Origin: Candidatus Thioglobus sp.
GTDB lineage: Bacteria; Pseudomonadota; Gammaproteobacteria; PS1; Pseudothioglobaceae
Assembly: GCA_028345055.1 (NCBI GenBank)
Contig: JAOMCO010000004.1
Location: 17,800 to 81,799, forward strand
DNA: 64,000 nt
Reading direction: 5' to 3'
The translations under genes were made by a program, and so were the position numbers. The notes beneath the pieces were generated by a model, which saw only the letters and a list, made by a program, of their open reading frames with translations, ran no database searches and was not told where the DNA came from. Below, piece after piece: positions 1-8,693 of this stretch (position 1 is its first letter; each line of letters begins with the position of its first letter).

Positions 1-2
1 CT

Positions 3-1070
3 CAAGAGCAAGTCAGGAATTTTGCTCAAGCTCAACGAGATTCAATGCAGGATATTGAGGTTGAAACGATGCCTGGCGTTATTCTTGGACACAAAAATAT
101 TCCAGTTCAATCTGTCGGTTGTTATGTGCCAGCGGGCAAGTTTCCTATGGTAGCTTCTGCGCATATGTCAATAGTCACTGCCAGTGTTGCAAAGGTGCCA
201 AGAATCGTTGCTTGTACCCCACCCTATCAAGGCGAACCAAATGCTGCAGTGATAGCTGCAATGCATCTTGGCGGCGCTCATGAGATATACGTGATTGGGG
301 GTATACAAGCTGTTGGAGCTATGGCATTAGGAACTGAAACGATTGATTCAGTTGATATGTTAGTAGGCCCAGGCAATGCATTTGTGGCTGAAGCTAAAAG
401 ACAATTATTTGGAAGGGTTGGTATTGACTTATTTGCTGGACCAACAGAGACCATGGTGATTGCAGATGAGACAGTAGACGCTGAATTATGCGCAACTGAC
501 CTTCTTGGTCAAGCCGAGCATGGATATAACTCACCAGCAGTATTAGTAACCAACAGTCAAAAACTTGCAGACGAAACTCTTAAAGAGGTTGATAGAATAT
601 TAACTATTCTTCCCACAGCAGATACTGCAGGGGTTAGTTGGGAAGAGTATGGTGAGGTTGTATTGTGTGAAACCTATGATGAAATGCTTGAAGTTGCCAA
701 TGAGATTGCCTCTGAACATGTTCAAGTCATGACTGACCGTGATGATTGGTTCTTGGATAACATGCATTCATACGGAGCACTATTTTTAGGGCCTCGAACA
801 AATGTATCAAATGGTGACAAAGTCATTGGAACTAATCACACTCTGCCAACCAAAAAAGCAGGAAGATATACTGGTGGACTCTGGGTGGGGAAGTATCTCA
901 AAACCCATAGCTATCAAAAAATAACCACTGATGAAGCCGCAGTAAAGATTGGCAGGTACTGTTCAAGACTATGTATGCTTGAGTCTTTTGTTGGCCACGC
1001 TGAACAGGCCAACATCAGACTAAGGAGATACGGCGGTGAAGACGTACCTTATGGTAAGGCAGCGCAGTAG
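3..1070 (+). CDS. Histidinol-dehydrogenase-like NAD-dependent alcohol dehydrogenase (HpsN type), 5' truncated by window edge
   Basis: The reading frame is open to the first base of the window, so the N-terminus lies outside; the internal ATG at 45 is not the real start. The fold and motifs are those of histidinol dehydrogenase: a GQAEHG motif (Gln and His zinc ligands), SEHVQ (the Glu-His catalytic pair), [10 protein letters not shown] (Asp ligand) and a C-terminal VGHAE His. There is no his operon around it. The next genes are an SDR and a LacI regulator, so histidine biosynthesis is unlikely. The closest characterised relatives I know are HpsN-type sulfopropanediol dehydrogenases, which oxidise a terminal alcohol to an acid in two NAD-dependent steps. 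Substrate here is not proven; another C3 to C6 polyol-like alcohol is possible. Confidence 0.85.
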   Translation, partial: QEQVRNFAQAQRDSMQDIEVETMPGVILGHKNIPVQSVGCYVPAGKFPMVASAHMSIVTASVAKVPRIVACTPPYQGEPNAAVIAAMHLGGAHEIYVIGGIQAVGAMALGTETIDSVDMLVGPGNAFVAEAKRQLFGRVGIDLFAGPTETMVIADETVDAELCATDLLGQAEHGYNSPAVLVTNSQKLADETLKEVDRILTILPTADTAGVSWEEYGEVVLCETYDEMLEVANEIASEHVQVMTDRDDWFLDNMHSYGALFLGPRTNVSNGDKVIGTNHTLPTKKAGRYTGGLWVGKYLKTHSYQKITTDEAAVKIGRYCSRLCMLESFVGHAEQANIRLRRYGGEDVPYGKAAQ

Positions 1071-1161
1071 TGTATAGAAATAACTATCTTAAAGCGCTAA
1101 TCAAGCCTCTAAGATCGAGTATGCACAATTTCTCTAAAAAGGGCTATAAAGGACATTAATA

Positions 1162-1926
1162 ATGAAGCTTCCTACGACTCCCTCATTTAGATTAGATAAT
1201 AAAACGGCTTTAATTACAGGTGCATCTTCGGGGCTAGGGCTTGGATGCGCAGTTGCTCTTGCTGAAGCAGGTGCACATGTGGTTCTGGCTGCAAGGAATT
1301 CAAAAAATCTTAATCAGGCAGTTGATGCAATTAATGAAAAAAAATTGAGTGCAGAAATGATGGTTCTGGATGTTTTAAATGTCAGTTCAATGACCAAGTT
1401 GATTGAAGAAAAAGGCCCATTTGATATTCTAGTTAATAGTGCTGGGTTAGGTCGACACTCTCCCTCAATCGACACCCCAGTTGAAGATTTTGATGAAGTT
1501 ATGAGTGTGAATCTTCGGGGGGCATATTTTGTAACTCAGGCTGTAGCGAAAGGTTTGATTAAATCAAAAAAACCAGGATCATTAGTAAATATATCCTCTC
1601 AAATGGGACATGTAGGGGGTATAGATAGAGCGGTTTATTCTGCCTCTAAACATGCTGTTGAAGGTTTTACAAAGGCTATGGCGATAGAATGGGGGGCTCA
1701 TCAAATCAGGGTTAATACAATTTGTCCAACATTTATACGTACTCCACTCACTCAATCAACTTTTGATAATCCTGCAAGGAAAAAATGGATAGAGGAAAAA
1801 ATTAAACTTGGCCGGGTGGGAGAGGTTGAAGATGTAATGGGTGCAGCAGTATTTCTAGCTTCAGAGGCCTCCAGCATGATTACAGGTTCAGCTTTAATGA
1901 TTGACGGAGGTTGGACTGCTGACTAA
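1162..1926 (+). CDS. Short-chain dehydrogenase/reductase (SDR)
   Basis: A 254-residue classical SDR. The N-terminal TGASSGLGLG dinucleotide motif, NSAG, the catalytic Ser in VNISSQMG and the YSASK Tyr-Lys pair are all present, and it ends with the usual IDGGW tail. It should oxidise or reduce a secondary alcohol/ketone with NAD(P). It follows the histidinol-dehydrogenase-like gene after 91 bp, and its TAA overlaps the ATG of the LacI gene (TAATG). An AAGGA ribosome site precedes the ATG. In DHPS clusters an SDR (HpsO) accompanies HpsN, so a shared substrate is plausible. The sequence alone does not distinguish it from gluconate-5-dehydrogenase-like SDRs. Confidence 0.9.
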   Translation: MKLPTTPSFRLDNKTALITGASSGLGLGCAVALAEAGAHVVLAARNSKNLNQAVDAINEKKLSAEMMVLDVLNVSSMTKLIEEKGPFDILVNSAGLGRHSPSIDTPVEDFDEVMSVNLRGAYFVTQAVAKGLIKSKKPGSLVNISSQMGHVGGIDRAVYSASKHAVEGFTKAMAIEWGAHQIRVNTICPTFIRTPLTQSTFDNPARKKWIEEKIKLGRVGEVEDVMGAAVFLASEASSMITGSALMIDGGWTAD

Positions 1927-2939
1927 TGAGCAACAAAAAAGTGACATCAATGGAGGTTGCAAAATTAGCTGGTGTCAGCCAGTCTGCAGTTTCGCGTGTT
2001 TTTACTCCAGGCGCCTCGTCCTCTGAAAAAACCAATAAGTTGGTGCGTAAAGCGGCAACAAAGCTTGGCTATAGGCCCAATATTTTAGCTCGCTCATTAA
2101 TTACAGGAAGGTCAAGAATTATTGGTCTTGTTGTGGCATACCTTGATAACTATTTCTACCCTGAAGCTCTAGAACTTCTCTCTAGCGCCCTTCAAAAAAA
2201 AGGATACCACGTTCTAATTTTCATGTCTGGTAACAAAGAGGGAGATATTGCTGATGCAGTAGACGAAATCTTGGATTACCAGGTTGATGGCATTATTGCT
2301 GCATCTGTATCGATGTCCTCGGACTTAGCTAAGAGGTGTAAATCTGCAGGAGTCCCTGTAGTCCTATTTAATCGAACTCAGGATGATAAAAGACTCTCCG
2401 CTGTAACTTCTGATAATGAACTTGGTGGTCAGAAAGTTGCTAGTTTTCTATTAGCAGGAGGCCATAAACGTATTGGATATATTGCTGGCTGGGAAGGTGC
2501 ATCAACTCAACGAGATAGAGAAAAAGGCTTTACAGAAGAGCTTAAAAGGAATGGACATAAGTTGTATTCCCGAGAGGTTGGAAACTTTAACTCAGATGAG
2601 GCCAGGCAGGCTGCACGCAAAATGTTTTCAGGGAAAGATTTTCCAGATGCTGTTTTCATTGCTAATGACGCAATGGCAATTGCAGTAATTGATGTAATAA
2701 GATTTGAGATTGGATTGAAAGTCCCTGAAGAGGTCTCTGTTGTTGGCTACGATGATGTGCCAATTTCATCATGGCCTGCATATGATTTAACCACAGTCCG
2801 TCAACCTGCAAATCGGATGGTAGCTGAAACAGTATCAATATTAATTGAAAGTATAGAGAACAAGACTACAACTGCAAGAAGAATTGAAATAGACGGCCCA
2901 CTCATGGTGAGAGGTTCAGCAAGGATTTCTGAAAAATAG
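1926..2939 (+). CDS. LacI-family transcriptional regulator
   Basis: A 337-residue LacI/GalR regulator. Residues about 6-60 form the helix-turn-helix and hinge (EVAKLAGVSQSAVSR, then YRPNILARSL). The remainder is a periplasmic-binding-protein-like sensor domain (GYIAG, GYDDVP, TTVRQP). Such proteins bind CG-centred palindromic operators and respond to a sugar, polyol or related ligand. It is translationally coupled to the SDR (1-bp overlap) and lies 10 bp before the next gene, so it is inside the catabolic operon. Two operator-like sites that fit this family lie upstream of the ABC importer at 8556-8622, the best target candidates in the window. The ligand is unknown. Confidence 0.93.
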   Translation: MSNKKVTSMEVAKLAGVSQSAVSRVFTPGASSSEKTNKLVRKAATKLGYRPNILARSLITGRSRIIGLVVAYLDNYFYPEALELLSSALQKKGYHVLIFMSGNKEGDIADAVDEILDYQVDGIIAASVSMSSDLAKRCKSAGVPVVLFNRTQDDKRLSAVTSDNELGGQKVASFLLAGGHKRIGYIAGWEGASTQRDREKGFTEELKRNGHKLYSREVGNFNSDEARQAARKMFSGKDFPDAVFIANDAMAIAVIDVIRFEIGLKVPEEVSVVGYDDVPISSWPAYDLTTVRQPANRMVAETVSILIESIENKTTTARRIEIDGPLMVRGSARISEK

Positions 2940-2949
2940 GAGAAAATGA

Positions 2950-3918
2950 ATGGAAGGGTTTGATACAAAATACGATAATTTTCCAGACTGGATAAATGGT
3001 ATTACCCATGAAATTTGGGAGGAGAGAGGAATTGATAAGCTTCTTTATTTATATTCAGATGATATTATTCTGAGAGCCCCTCCCTCTCTTGTCATTGGAA
3101 ATAAAACAGTTATTGACGCAACGAAGGCAACTTTATTTGAATTTCCAGATCGTAAACTTTTAGGTGAAGATGTCATTTGGTCAGGGAGTCCTGAGGAAGG
3201 CATGTTGTCTTCTCATCGAATTATTTCAACAGCCTCTCATCTTGGAGATGGTTCATTTGGCAAGGCAACTGGCAAAAAACTCATATTCAGAACAATTGCA
3301 GATTGTCATGCAATTAACAATCAAGTAAATGATGAGTGGTTAATTAGAGACCAGGGTGCAATTGTTCGTCAATTAGGCTTGATGCCGGAGGTTTTTGCTA
3401 GAAATCAAATAGAACATGAAGGTGGGCCTGAGCAATGCCAACATCCGTTTAATGATTCAATGGATCTGGATGGGCCATATACTGGAAAGGGTAATAAGAA
3501 TGAATGGGGCGAGAAGTTTGTTGATATCTTAAATCGAATCATGAATTCTGATAGTTCTGTATTCAGATCGGAGTTCGACCGTGGCTGTCATCTTGAATAC
3601 CCTGGAGGCTCTAGTGGCCATTCTTATCGATATGCAGAGGATTTTTGGACTAATCTTCGCTCTTCTCTTCCAAGTGCAAAATTTACAGTTGAGCATCAGA
3701 TTGGTCGTGATGATAAGGGTCTTTCTCCCAGAGCTGCAGTTAGATGGAATCTAAAAGGCAAACATGATGGTTGGGGAATTTTTGGAGAGCCAACTGGCGC
3801 AGATTTGTATGTTATGGGCGTCACCCATGTCGAGTTTGGACCTTGGGGGCTAAGAAGAGAATATACACTTTTTGATGAAACAGCAATCTGGAAACAAATA
3901 ATAATTAAAACAGGTTAA
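2950..3918 (+). CDS. SnoaL-like (NTF2-fold) double-domain protein, copy 1
   Basis: A 322-residue protein that looks like two NTF2/SnoaL-like domains in tandem (about 10-140 and 185-320). Each has the W/YxxDDxxxRAPP-type strand and the terminal W-x-F/LFDE pattern of SnoaL polyketide-cyclase-like proteins. Two further proteins of the same size and plan lie at 7482 and 13535. The start is set by AGGAG at 2938-2942; a second ATG at 2946 is out of frame. The fold can host isomerase, dehydratase or cyclase activity, but also non-catalytic binding. I cannot assign a reaction. Its position between regulator and cupin in a tight operon makes it part of the catabolic pathway. Confidence 0.75.
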   Translation: MEGFDTKYDNFPDWINGITHEIWEERGIDKLLYLYSDDIILRAPPSLVIGNKTVIDATKATLFEFPDRKLLGEDVIWSGSPEEGMLSSHRIISTASHLGDGSFGKATGKKLIFRTIADCHAINNQVNDEWLIRDQGAIVRQLGLMPEVFARNQIEHEGGPEQCQHPFNDSMDLDGPYTGKGNKNEWGEKFVDILNRIMNSDSSVFRSEFDRGCHLEYPGGSSGHSYRYAEDFWTNLRSSLPSAKFTVEHQIGRDDKGLSPRAAVRWNLKGKHDGWGIFGEPTGADLYVMGVTHVEFGPWGLRREYTLFDETAIWKQIIIKTG

Positions 3919-3921
3919 TGC

Positions 3922-4887
3922 ATGACTCCTAAAGAGATGGAAAAATTTATTGTTAGATATTCTGACTTAGAGCCATGTAAGACTGCATTTATTGATGCTC
4001 ATACTCCAGGCTCAAATCAAAAAGAAAATTTCACCATCATTGGCTCTGGAGTTTCTGAGAGCCCTGATCAGCATGTCCATATAAAGGAAACACCGGGCTT
4101 TAATATAGGCGCCGCTGGCCAACCACCTGGGTGCACTAATTCTTTACATTCTCATACCACTGCAGAAGTTTTTTATGTATTAAAAGGTAGGTGGCGTTTT
4201 TTTTGGGGTCGTCATGGAGAAGATGGTGAGCTATTTGCAGAAGAAGGTGACTTGGTAAATATCCCTACTGGTATTTTTAGAGCATTTAAAAATGTGGGAA
4301 ATAACTACGGCATGTTGATGGCTATTCTAGGCGGTGATGATGCAGGAGGAGGTGTGACCTGGGCGCCTGAAGTAATTAATGATGCTAAGGATTTCGGCCT
4401 TATATTAGGAGATAATGGATTATTATATGACTCAAAGAAAGGAGAGTTTCTTCCAGAGCATGTAAAACCAATGCCACTTATGAGTCAGGATGATTTAAAA
4501 AATTTTCCTGAGGTAACAAGTGAAGAATTCAAGAGAAACTTTTTTGTTAGTGCCTCTGATCTAGTTAAAAATTCTCAACAAAGCCCTGCTAATGTCATTG
4601 GTAAAAACGGAATACTGAAAGATCGACCAGGATTTGAAGTGGACTTTATAACAAACAAATCATTTGTTAATGACAAGCATACTTCTAGTCAATATGAGGT
4701 CAATATGATAATGAAAGGTGATTGGAATCTAGATTATGAAGGTGGTCACAGTAAAATATCTGAGGGAGATACCTGTTTGATTAAACCTAACTTATCTTAT
4801 AAGATTGTTCCAGTAGGTTCTAATGATGCGAGTCTTTTTCGGGTGACTAAGACTGATGATTCAGCAGGATCAACATGGAGAGAGTAG
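3922..4887 (+). CDS. Double-cupin domain protein
   Basis: A 321-residue bicupin. The first cupin (about residues 60-145) has a near-canonical metal motif, with HSHTTAEVFYVLKG (His-x-His, Glu) followed by a GDLVNIPTG second motif in which the usual His is replaced. The second cupin (about 230-315) keeps the fold (GDWNLDYEGG, GDTCLIKPN) but lacks the His cluster, so it is probably structural. Relatives include gentisate-dioxygenase-like and sugar-isomerase-like proteins, but the ring-cleaving signature is absent. It lies 3 bp after the SnoaL gene. A metal-dependent isomerase or dioxygenase is possible; the function is not established. Confidence 0.75.
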   Translation: MTPKEMEKFIVRYSDLEPCKTAFIDAHTPGSNQKENFTIIGSGVSESPDQHVHIKETPGFNIGAAGQPPGCTNSLHSHTTAEVFYVLKGRWRFFWGRHGEDGELFAEEGDLVNIPTGIFRAFKNVGNNYGMLMAILGGDDAGGGVTWAPEVINDAKDFGLILGDNGLLYDSKKGEFLPEHVKPMPLMSQDDLKNFPEVTSEEFKRNFFVSASDLVKNSQQSPANVIGKNGILKDRPGFEVDFITNKSFVNDKHTSSQYEVNMIMKGDWNLDYEGGHSKISEGDTCLIKPNLSYKIVPVGSNDASLFRVTKTDDSAGSTWRE

Positions 4888-4909
4888 TGTTAATTTTAGG
4901 GGGACTGAA

Positions 4910-6037
4910 TTGAATAGAATTTTAACAAGCCACGTGGGCTCATTGCCAAGAAGTCAGGAGGTTGTAGACTTTATCTTTGCAAGAGAAAATAACAAAAAAT
5001 ATAATGAAAAAGATTTTGATAAGTGTATGCAAAAAAATGTTCAGAGCACGGTCCAAAAACAAAAAAATGCTGGCATTGATATTGTGAGTGATGGTGAAAC
5101 CTCCAAAATCTCTTATGCAACTTATGTCAAAGATAGATATACAGGCTTTTCTGGTGATAGCCCTCGAAATGCTCCAGAGGACTTGAAGCTTTTTCCAGGG
5201 TTCCTACAAAGACTTGCTGAAGGAGGAGGTACACCCCAATATGCAAGACCAATGTGTACTGGTGAAGTTAAATCAAAAGGCCAGGGGGAGCTTCAAAAAG
5301 ATATCACTAATTTGAAAAATGCAATGACAGATAATGGATTAAAAAGAGGTTTTATGAATGCAGCCTCACCTGGGGTCATTTCTTTATTTTTGCAAAATGA
5401 CTTTTACGCTTCAAGAGATGCTTACCTAGCAGCACTTGCAGATGCCATGAGAGATGAATATGAAACTATTGTAGATTCTGGATTAGATTTGCAGCTTGAT
5501 TGTCCTGACTTAGCTCTTTCCCGTCATATGCTATTTAATGACTTATCAGATTCTGAGTTTATAAAAATAGCAGATTCACACATGGAAGCTTTAAATCATG
5601 CACTCAAGAATGTTCCTTCTGAAAAAGTACGGATTCACATTTGTTGGGGTAACTATGAAGGCCCACATTGCTGTGATATTGATATGAGTAAGGTTTTTGG
5701 GACCCTAATGAAAGCGAATGCTCAATACATATTATTCGAAACTTCAAATCCAAGACACGCACATGAATGGACCGTCTTTCGAGATCGAAAGAATGAAATA
5801 CCAGATGACAAGATTCTTGTTCCTGGAGTTGTTGATACAACTACAAACTTTATTGAGCATCCAGAGCTAGTAGCCGAGCGTATCAATAAATTTGTGAATA
5901 TTGTTGGGAACGACAGAGTGATTGCTGGCTCTGACTGTGGTTTTGGTACATTTGCTGGATTTGGGGCTGTCGATCCTGATATTGCATTTGCTAAGTTAGG
6001 GTCTCTTTCTGAGGGCGCCAAGCTTGCGAGTAAATAG
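4910..6037 (+). CDS. Free-standing MetE C-terminal-type zinc methyltransferase (cobalamin-independent methionine synthase II family)
   Basis: About 375 residues. The likely start is TTG at 4910, preceded by an AGGGGGA ribosome site at 4897-4903; an in-frame ATG at 4856 would add a non-conserved tail overlapping the cupin gene. The protein opens with TSHVGSLPR, typical of the family. The four zinc ligands of the MetE catalytic domain are all present: His243 and Cys245 (HIC), Glu277 (FETSN) and Cys343 (SDCGFG). It lacks the MetE N-terminal half. Family members transfer methyl or alkyl groups to a zinc-bound thiolate. In a cluster rich in demethylating enzymes it may move a methyl group to homocysteine or another thiol; this is inference. 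Confidence 0.87.
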   Translation: MNRILTSHVGSLPRSQEVVDFIFARENNKKYNEKDFDKCMQKNVQSTVQKQKNAGIDIVSDGETSKISYATYVKDRYTGFSGDSPRNAPEDLKLFPGFLQRLAEGGGTPQYARPMCTGEVKSKGQGELQKDITNLKNAMTDNGLKRGFMNAASPGVISLFLQNDFYASRDAYLAALADAMRDEYETIVDSGLDLQLDCPDLALSRHMLFNDLSDSEFIKIADSHMEALNHALKNVPSEKVRIHICWGNYEGPHCCDIDMSKVFGTLMKANAQYILFETSNPRHAHEWTVFRDRKNEIPDDKILVPGVVDTTTNFIEHPELVAERINKFVNIVGNDRVIAGSDCGFGTFAGFGAVDPDIAFAKLGSLSEGAKLASK

Positions 6038-6039
6038 CA

Positions 6040-6732
6040 ATGCAGAGCCTAGTCATGATTCCAGGAATGATGTGTGATGAGCGTATTTTTTCACCACAAA
6101 TTGATAGCTTGGGTGATTCAATAGAGCTTACAATTGCGGATATTTCTCGTTTTTCATCTATTGTGGATTTAGCATCTGATGTGCTTAAAAAAGCACCTCG
6201 TAAATTTTCACTATTAGGACACTCAATGGGAGGAATTGTTGCCATGGAAATGTATTCTCAAGAGCCCAATCGTATTGAAAAATTAATTCTTATGGATACT
6301 AATCCTAATTCTGAATTAGAGGATGTTAAGTCTAAGCGAGAGCCACAAATTAAGGATGTCTCTGAGGGCAGACTTCAGAATGTAATACGTGATGAGATGA
6401 AACCTAACTATCTTGCTCAGAGTAAAAATCAAAGTAGTGTTCTTAATGTATGTATGGATATGGCTTTGTCTCTTGGTCCAGATGTTTTTATTAAGCAATC
6501 AAGGGCTCTTCAAACTAGAGAAGATCAACAAAGCAATATACAATCAATTAATATCCCCGTATTGATCATTTGCGGCTCGGAGGATAAATTATGTACTGTG
6601 GAGAGGCATGAGATGATGCATAATATGATTAGTAATTCAGAGTTAAAAATAATTAATAATGCGGGTCATATGCCTACATTGGAGCAACCAAGCGAAACAA
6701 CGGAGATTTTAAAAGAATGGCTGATGAATTAG
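6040..6732 (+). CDS. Alpha/beta hydrolase
   Basis: A 230-residue single-domain alpha/beta hydrolase. The nucleophile elbow is GHSMGG, the acid is in CGSEDKLC and the catalytic His is in NAGHMPTLEQP. It starts 2 bp after the methyltransferase stop and overlaps the next gene by 16 bp, so it is translated as part of the operon. The small cap and soluble, signal-less sequence suggest a cytoplasmic esterase, thioesterase or lactonase acting on a pathway intermediate. Substrate cannot be told from the sequence. Confidence 0.88.
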   Translation: MQSLVMIPGMMCDERIFSPQIDSLGDSIELTIADISRFSSIVDLASDVLKKAPRKFSLLGHSMGGIVAMEMYSQEPNRIEKLILMDTNPNSELEDVKSKREPQIKDVSEGRLQNVIRDEMKPNYLAQSKNQSSVLNVCMDMALSLGPDVFIKQSRALQTREDQQSNIQSINIPVLIICGSEDKLCTVERHEMMHNMISNSELKIINNAGHMPTLEQPSETTEILKEWLMN

Positions 6733-7424
6733 ATTCAGATTTACTTAAACTACTTCAGTCAGTTGATACACCGACTGTCTGTAATGCTATCGAGGTTGCT
6801 CAAGGTAAACGGGGCTTTTCACAATTTACAAGAGGCACTATAATCTCTTCAGATCCTGAGGGTGGTGCAATGGTGGGCTATGCAAAAACTGCAAAAATTG
6901 CAGCCTTAGAGCCTCCAAAAGAAAACAATGACATAATCAAAGAGCGCAGAATGAATTACTATCGTTACATGTCAGAGGTTCATGGTCCAACTGTTGTAGT
7001 CATTGAGGATCTTGATTTTCCAAGTTGTATCGGAGCTTATTGGGGAGAAATTAATACCAAAGTTCACAAGGGGTTCGGGCTTTTGGGGGCACTAACAAAT
7101 GGAGTAATGAGAGACTTAGGTGATCTTGCAGAAGGCTTTCCAGTTGTCGCTGGTTCAATAGGACCTAGCCATGGCTTTGTCCATGTTCGTGAGATAGATA
7201 CCTATGTAAATGTCTTTGGAATGACGGTGACTCCAGGCAACTTAATCCATGCAGATCGTCATGGAGCAGTTGTAATTCCGAATGAAGTCATACCTATTTT
7301 GAAAGATTCAATTCACAAGTTGTTTGCTTCTGAAAGGCTAATATTAGATCCAGCAGAAAAAACAGAGTTTAGTTTTGATGATTTTAAAAGAGCATGGGAA
7401 GATTTTGAAAAATCCCGTACCTAG
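6717..7424 (+). CDS. RraA-family (HMG/CHA aldolase-like) protein
   Basis: A 235-residue member of the RraA / 4-hydroxy-4-methyl-2-oxoglutarate aldolase fold, once annotated 'dimethylmenaquinone methyltransferase'. It has the GAYWGEINTKVHKGFG segment followed by a G-x-n-RD metal/pyruvate-binding motif (TNGVMRDLGDL) and the HADRHGAVVIP signature. Enzymes of this fold carry out retro-aldol cleavage or decarboxylation of oxaloacetate-like compounds. It overlaps the hydrolase by 16 bp and ends the first operon; a 57-bp gap follows. It could cleave a branched 2-oxo acid into pyruvate plus an aldehyde or acid, but an RNase-E-inhibitor role is unlikely in this context. Confidence 0.82.
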   Translation: MADELDSDLLKLLQSVDTPTVCNAIEVAQGKRGFSQFTRGTIISSDPEGGAMVGYAKTAKIAALEPPKENNDIIKERRMNYYRYMSEVHGPTVVVIEDLDFPSCIGAYWGEINTKVHKGFGLLGALTNGVMRDLGDLAEGFPVVAGSIGPSHGFVHVREIDTYVNVFGMTVTPGNLIHADRHGAVVIPNEVIPILKDSIHKLFASERLILDPAEKTEFSFDDFKRAWEDFEKSRT

Positions 7425-7481
7425 TTTTTATTATATTAACCACTGAGAGCCCTAAAGTTTATCTAATTTAAATGAAAAATT

Positions 7482-8462
7482 ATGTCGCTACATGATCGTT
7501 CTCTCTATATGAATTATGCTGCGGCATTTAGCCATCCGGGAGACTTATCTTCTAAGATTGCGAGTTTTTTTGGTGAGGATGCCGACATTAATGTTGTTCA
7601 TCCGTTTAATCAGCTCAAGGGTGTAGATATATACCTTAATGAGTTTCTCCTGCCTCTCCAACATTCATTTGAAGGACTCTATAGACGCGATGATATCTTC
7701 ATGGCTGGAGAATTTGAAGGACAAAATTGGATCAGCTCAACTGGATATTATGTTGGTCAATTTGTAACTGACTGGATTGGTATTAAAGCGACGAAAACTC
7801 TGAGTTACTTGCGCTATGGCGAATTTCACCGTATCGAGAATGGACGGACTGTTGAAAGCTATATCTATCTAGACATTCCAGAACTGATGATTGCTTCTAA
7901 TCAATGGCCTTTGGATTTGGGTCCAGGACATTCGCGAGGATACACCGGGCTGATTCAGGGACCTGCATCAAGGGATGGTGTCCAAATCAATTCTTCTGAC
8001 CCTGTTGAGGGGAAGCAAAGCTATCAAATTGTTACTGATATGCTTGACAAATTAGCGACAATGGATGAGGCTTGGCGACCTTATTGGCATAAGAATATGA
8101 TGTGGTATGGGCCTGGAGCTTTTGGTTCATTTATTGGTGTGGAAGAATTCGCTTCATTTCAGGTGCCGTTTGAATCTCAGTTTGAAGGGTGGTCAGGTGG
8201 AGCAAAAAACAATGGATTGACAAAACACTTTACAAGATTTGGTGAGGGTAATTACACCTGCTCAGGAGGCTGGCCATCCTTGACCGGTATTAACGTTAAA
8301 CCCTTTCTAGGACAAGGCCCAACTAATGAGCGAGTTTTTATGAGGGTTTGTGATTGGTGGCGCCGTGAAAATGAGCTTTTAGTCGAAAATTGGGTATTCG
8401 TTGATGTTCCACATGTTTTATTGCAGCTGGGATATGACCCAATGCCAACTTGGCAAAAGTAG
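7482..8462 (+). CDS. SnoaL-like (NTF2-fold) double-domain protein, copy 2
   Basis: A 326-residue protein with two SnoaL-like domains (about 10-150 and 180-325). Both end in a short strand followed by D/I-PHVLLQLG or DIPELMIAS. It is clearly related to the 337-residue protein at 13535: the two share HPFN, LRYxEFxRI/KVQ-G and the WG/YGPxGxG motif in the same order. The first member at 2950 is more distant. The window has no other gene overlapping it, and 57 bp separate it from the RraA gene. Function unknown; SnoaL-like folds can bind hydrophobic or ring-containing substrates. Confidence 0.75.
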   Translation: MSLHDRSLYMNYAAAFSHPGDLSSKIASFFGEDADINVVHPFNQLKGVDIYLNEFLLPLQHSFEGLYRRDDIFMAGEFEGQNWISSTGYYVGQFVTDWIGIKATKTLSYLRYGEFHRIENGRTVESYIYLDIPELMIASNQWPLDLGPGHSRGYTGLIQGPASRDGVQINSSDPVEGKQSYQIVTDMLDKLATMDEAWRPYWHKNMMWYGPGAFGSFIGVEEFASFQVPFESQFEGWSGGAKNNGLTKHFTRFGEGNYTCSGGWPSLTGINVKPFLGQGPTNERVFMRVCDWWRRENELLVENWVFVDVPHVLLQLGYDPMPTWQK

Positions 8463-8521
8463 TGCAGCTTTAAAAATGAATCTAATAGTGCAGCTTTAAA
8501 TATGAATCTAATAGTACAGCT
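8461..8521 (+). repeat. 26-bp tandem direct repeat, 2.3 copies
   Basis: Starting within the stop codon of the SnoaL gene, a 26-bp unit (8461-8486, beginning AGTGCAGCTTTAAA) is repeated at 8487-8512 with one mismatch, and a third partial copy (AGTACAGCT) runs to 8521. No hairpin and no protein product. It lies just upstream of the importer promoter region and may be a replication-slippage duplication. Confidence 0.85.
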
Positions 8522-8555
8522 GGCTTCTATTAAATATTAATTTAGTCTAATATTC

Positions 8556-8569
8556 TGAATACGAATGCA
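8556..8569 (+). promoter_or_regulatory. LacI-type operator O1 upstream of the ABC importer
   Basis: The 14-mer TGAATACGAATGCA is centred on CG and matches 8 of the 10 fixed positions of the LacI/GalR/CcpA-type consensus TGNAANCGNTTNCA. Its centre lies 53 bp from that of the second site, about five helical turns. It lies upstream of the predicted -35. Confidence 0.55.
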
Positions 8570-8575
8570 AATTAA

Positions 8576-8604
8576 TTAAATATTAATATAGACTGTGTTA
8601 TAAT
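8576..8604 (+). promoter_or_regulatory. Sigma70-type promoter of the ABC importer operon
   Basis: A perfect TATAAT -10 at 8599-8604 stands 17 bp after a weak -35 (TTAAAT, 8576-8581). Transcription would start near 8611, giving an 80-base leader before the solute-binding protein, whose ATG follows an AGGAGA ribosome site. The weak -35 and flanking operators suggest a regulated promoter. Confidence 0.5.
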
Positions 8605-8608
8605 TCAT

Positions 8609-8622
8609 TGCAATCGTATGCA
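8609..8622 (+). promoter_or_regulatory. LacI-type operator O2 overlapping the transcription start
   Basis: The 14-mer TGCAATCGTATGCA is an inverted repeat (TGCA-N6-TGCA) centred on CG and matches 9 of 10 fixed positions of TGNAANCGNTTNCA. It begins 4 bp after the TATAAT -10, where a bound repressor would block RNA polymerase. Confidence 0.6.
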
Positions 8623-8693
8623 AAATAATTTTATTATTACATTCGATGTGTAATTAATTAAGTATTTAATTGTGAAAAAATAGGAGAGTAAAT

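Noticed and set aside
45..1070. Histidinol dehydrogenase for histidine biosynthesis (hisD)
   Set aside because: No other his genes; the neighbours are an SDR and a LacI regulator, and the sequence is of the HpsN-like branch.
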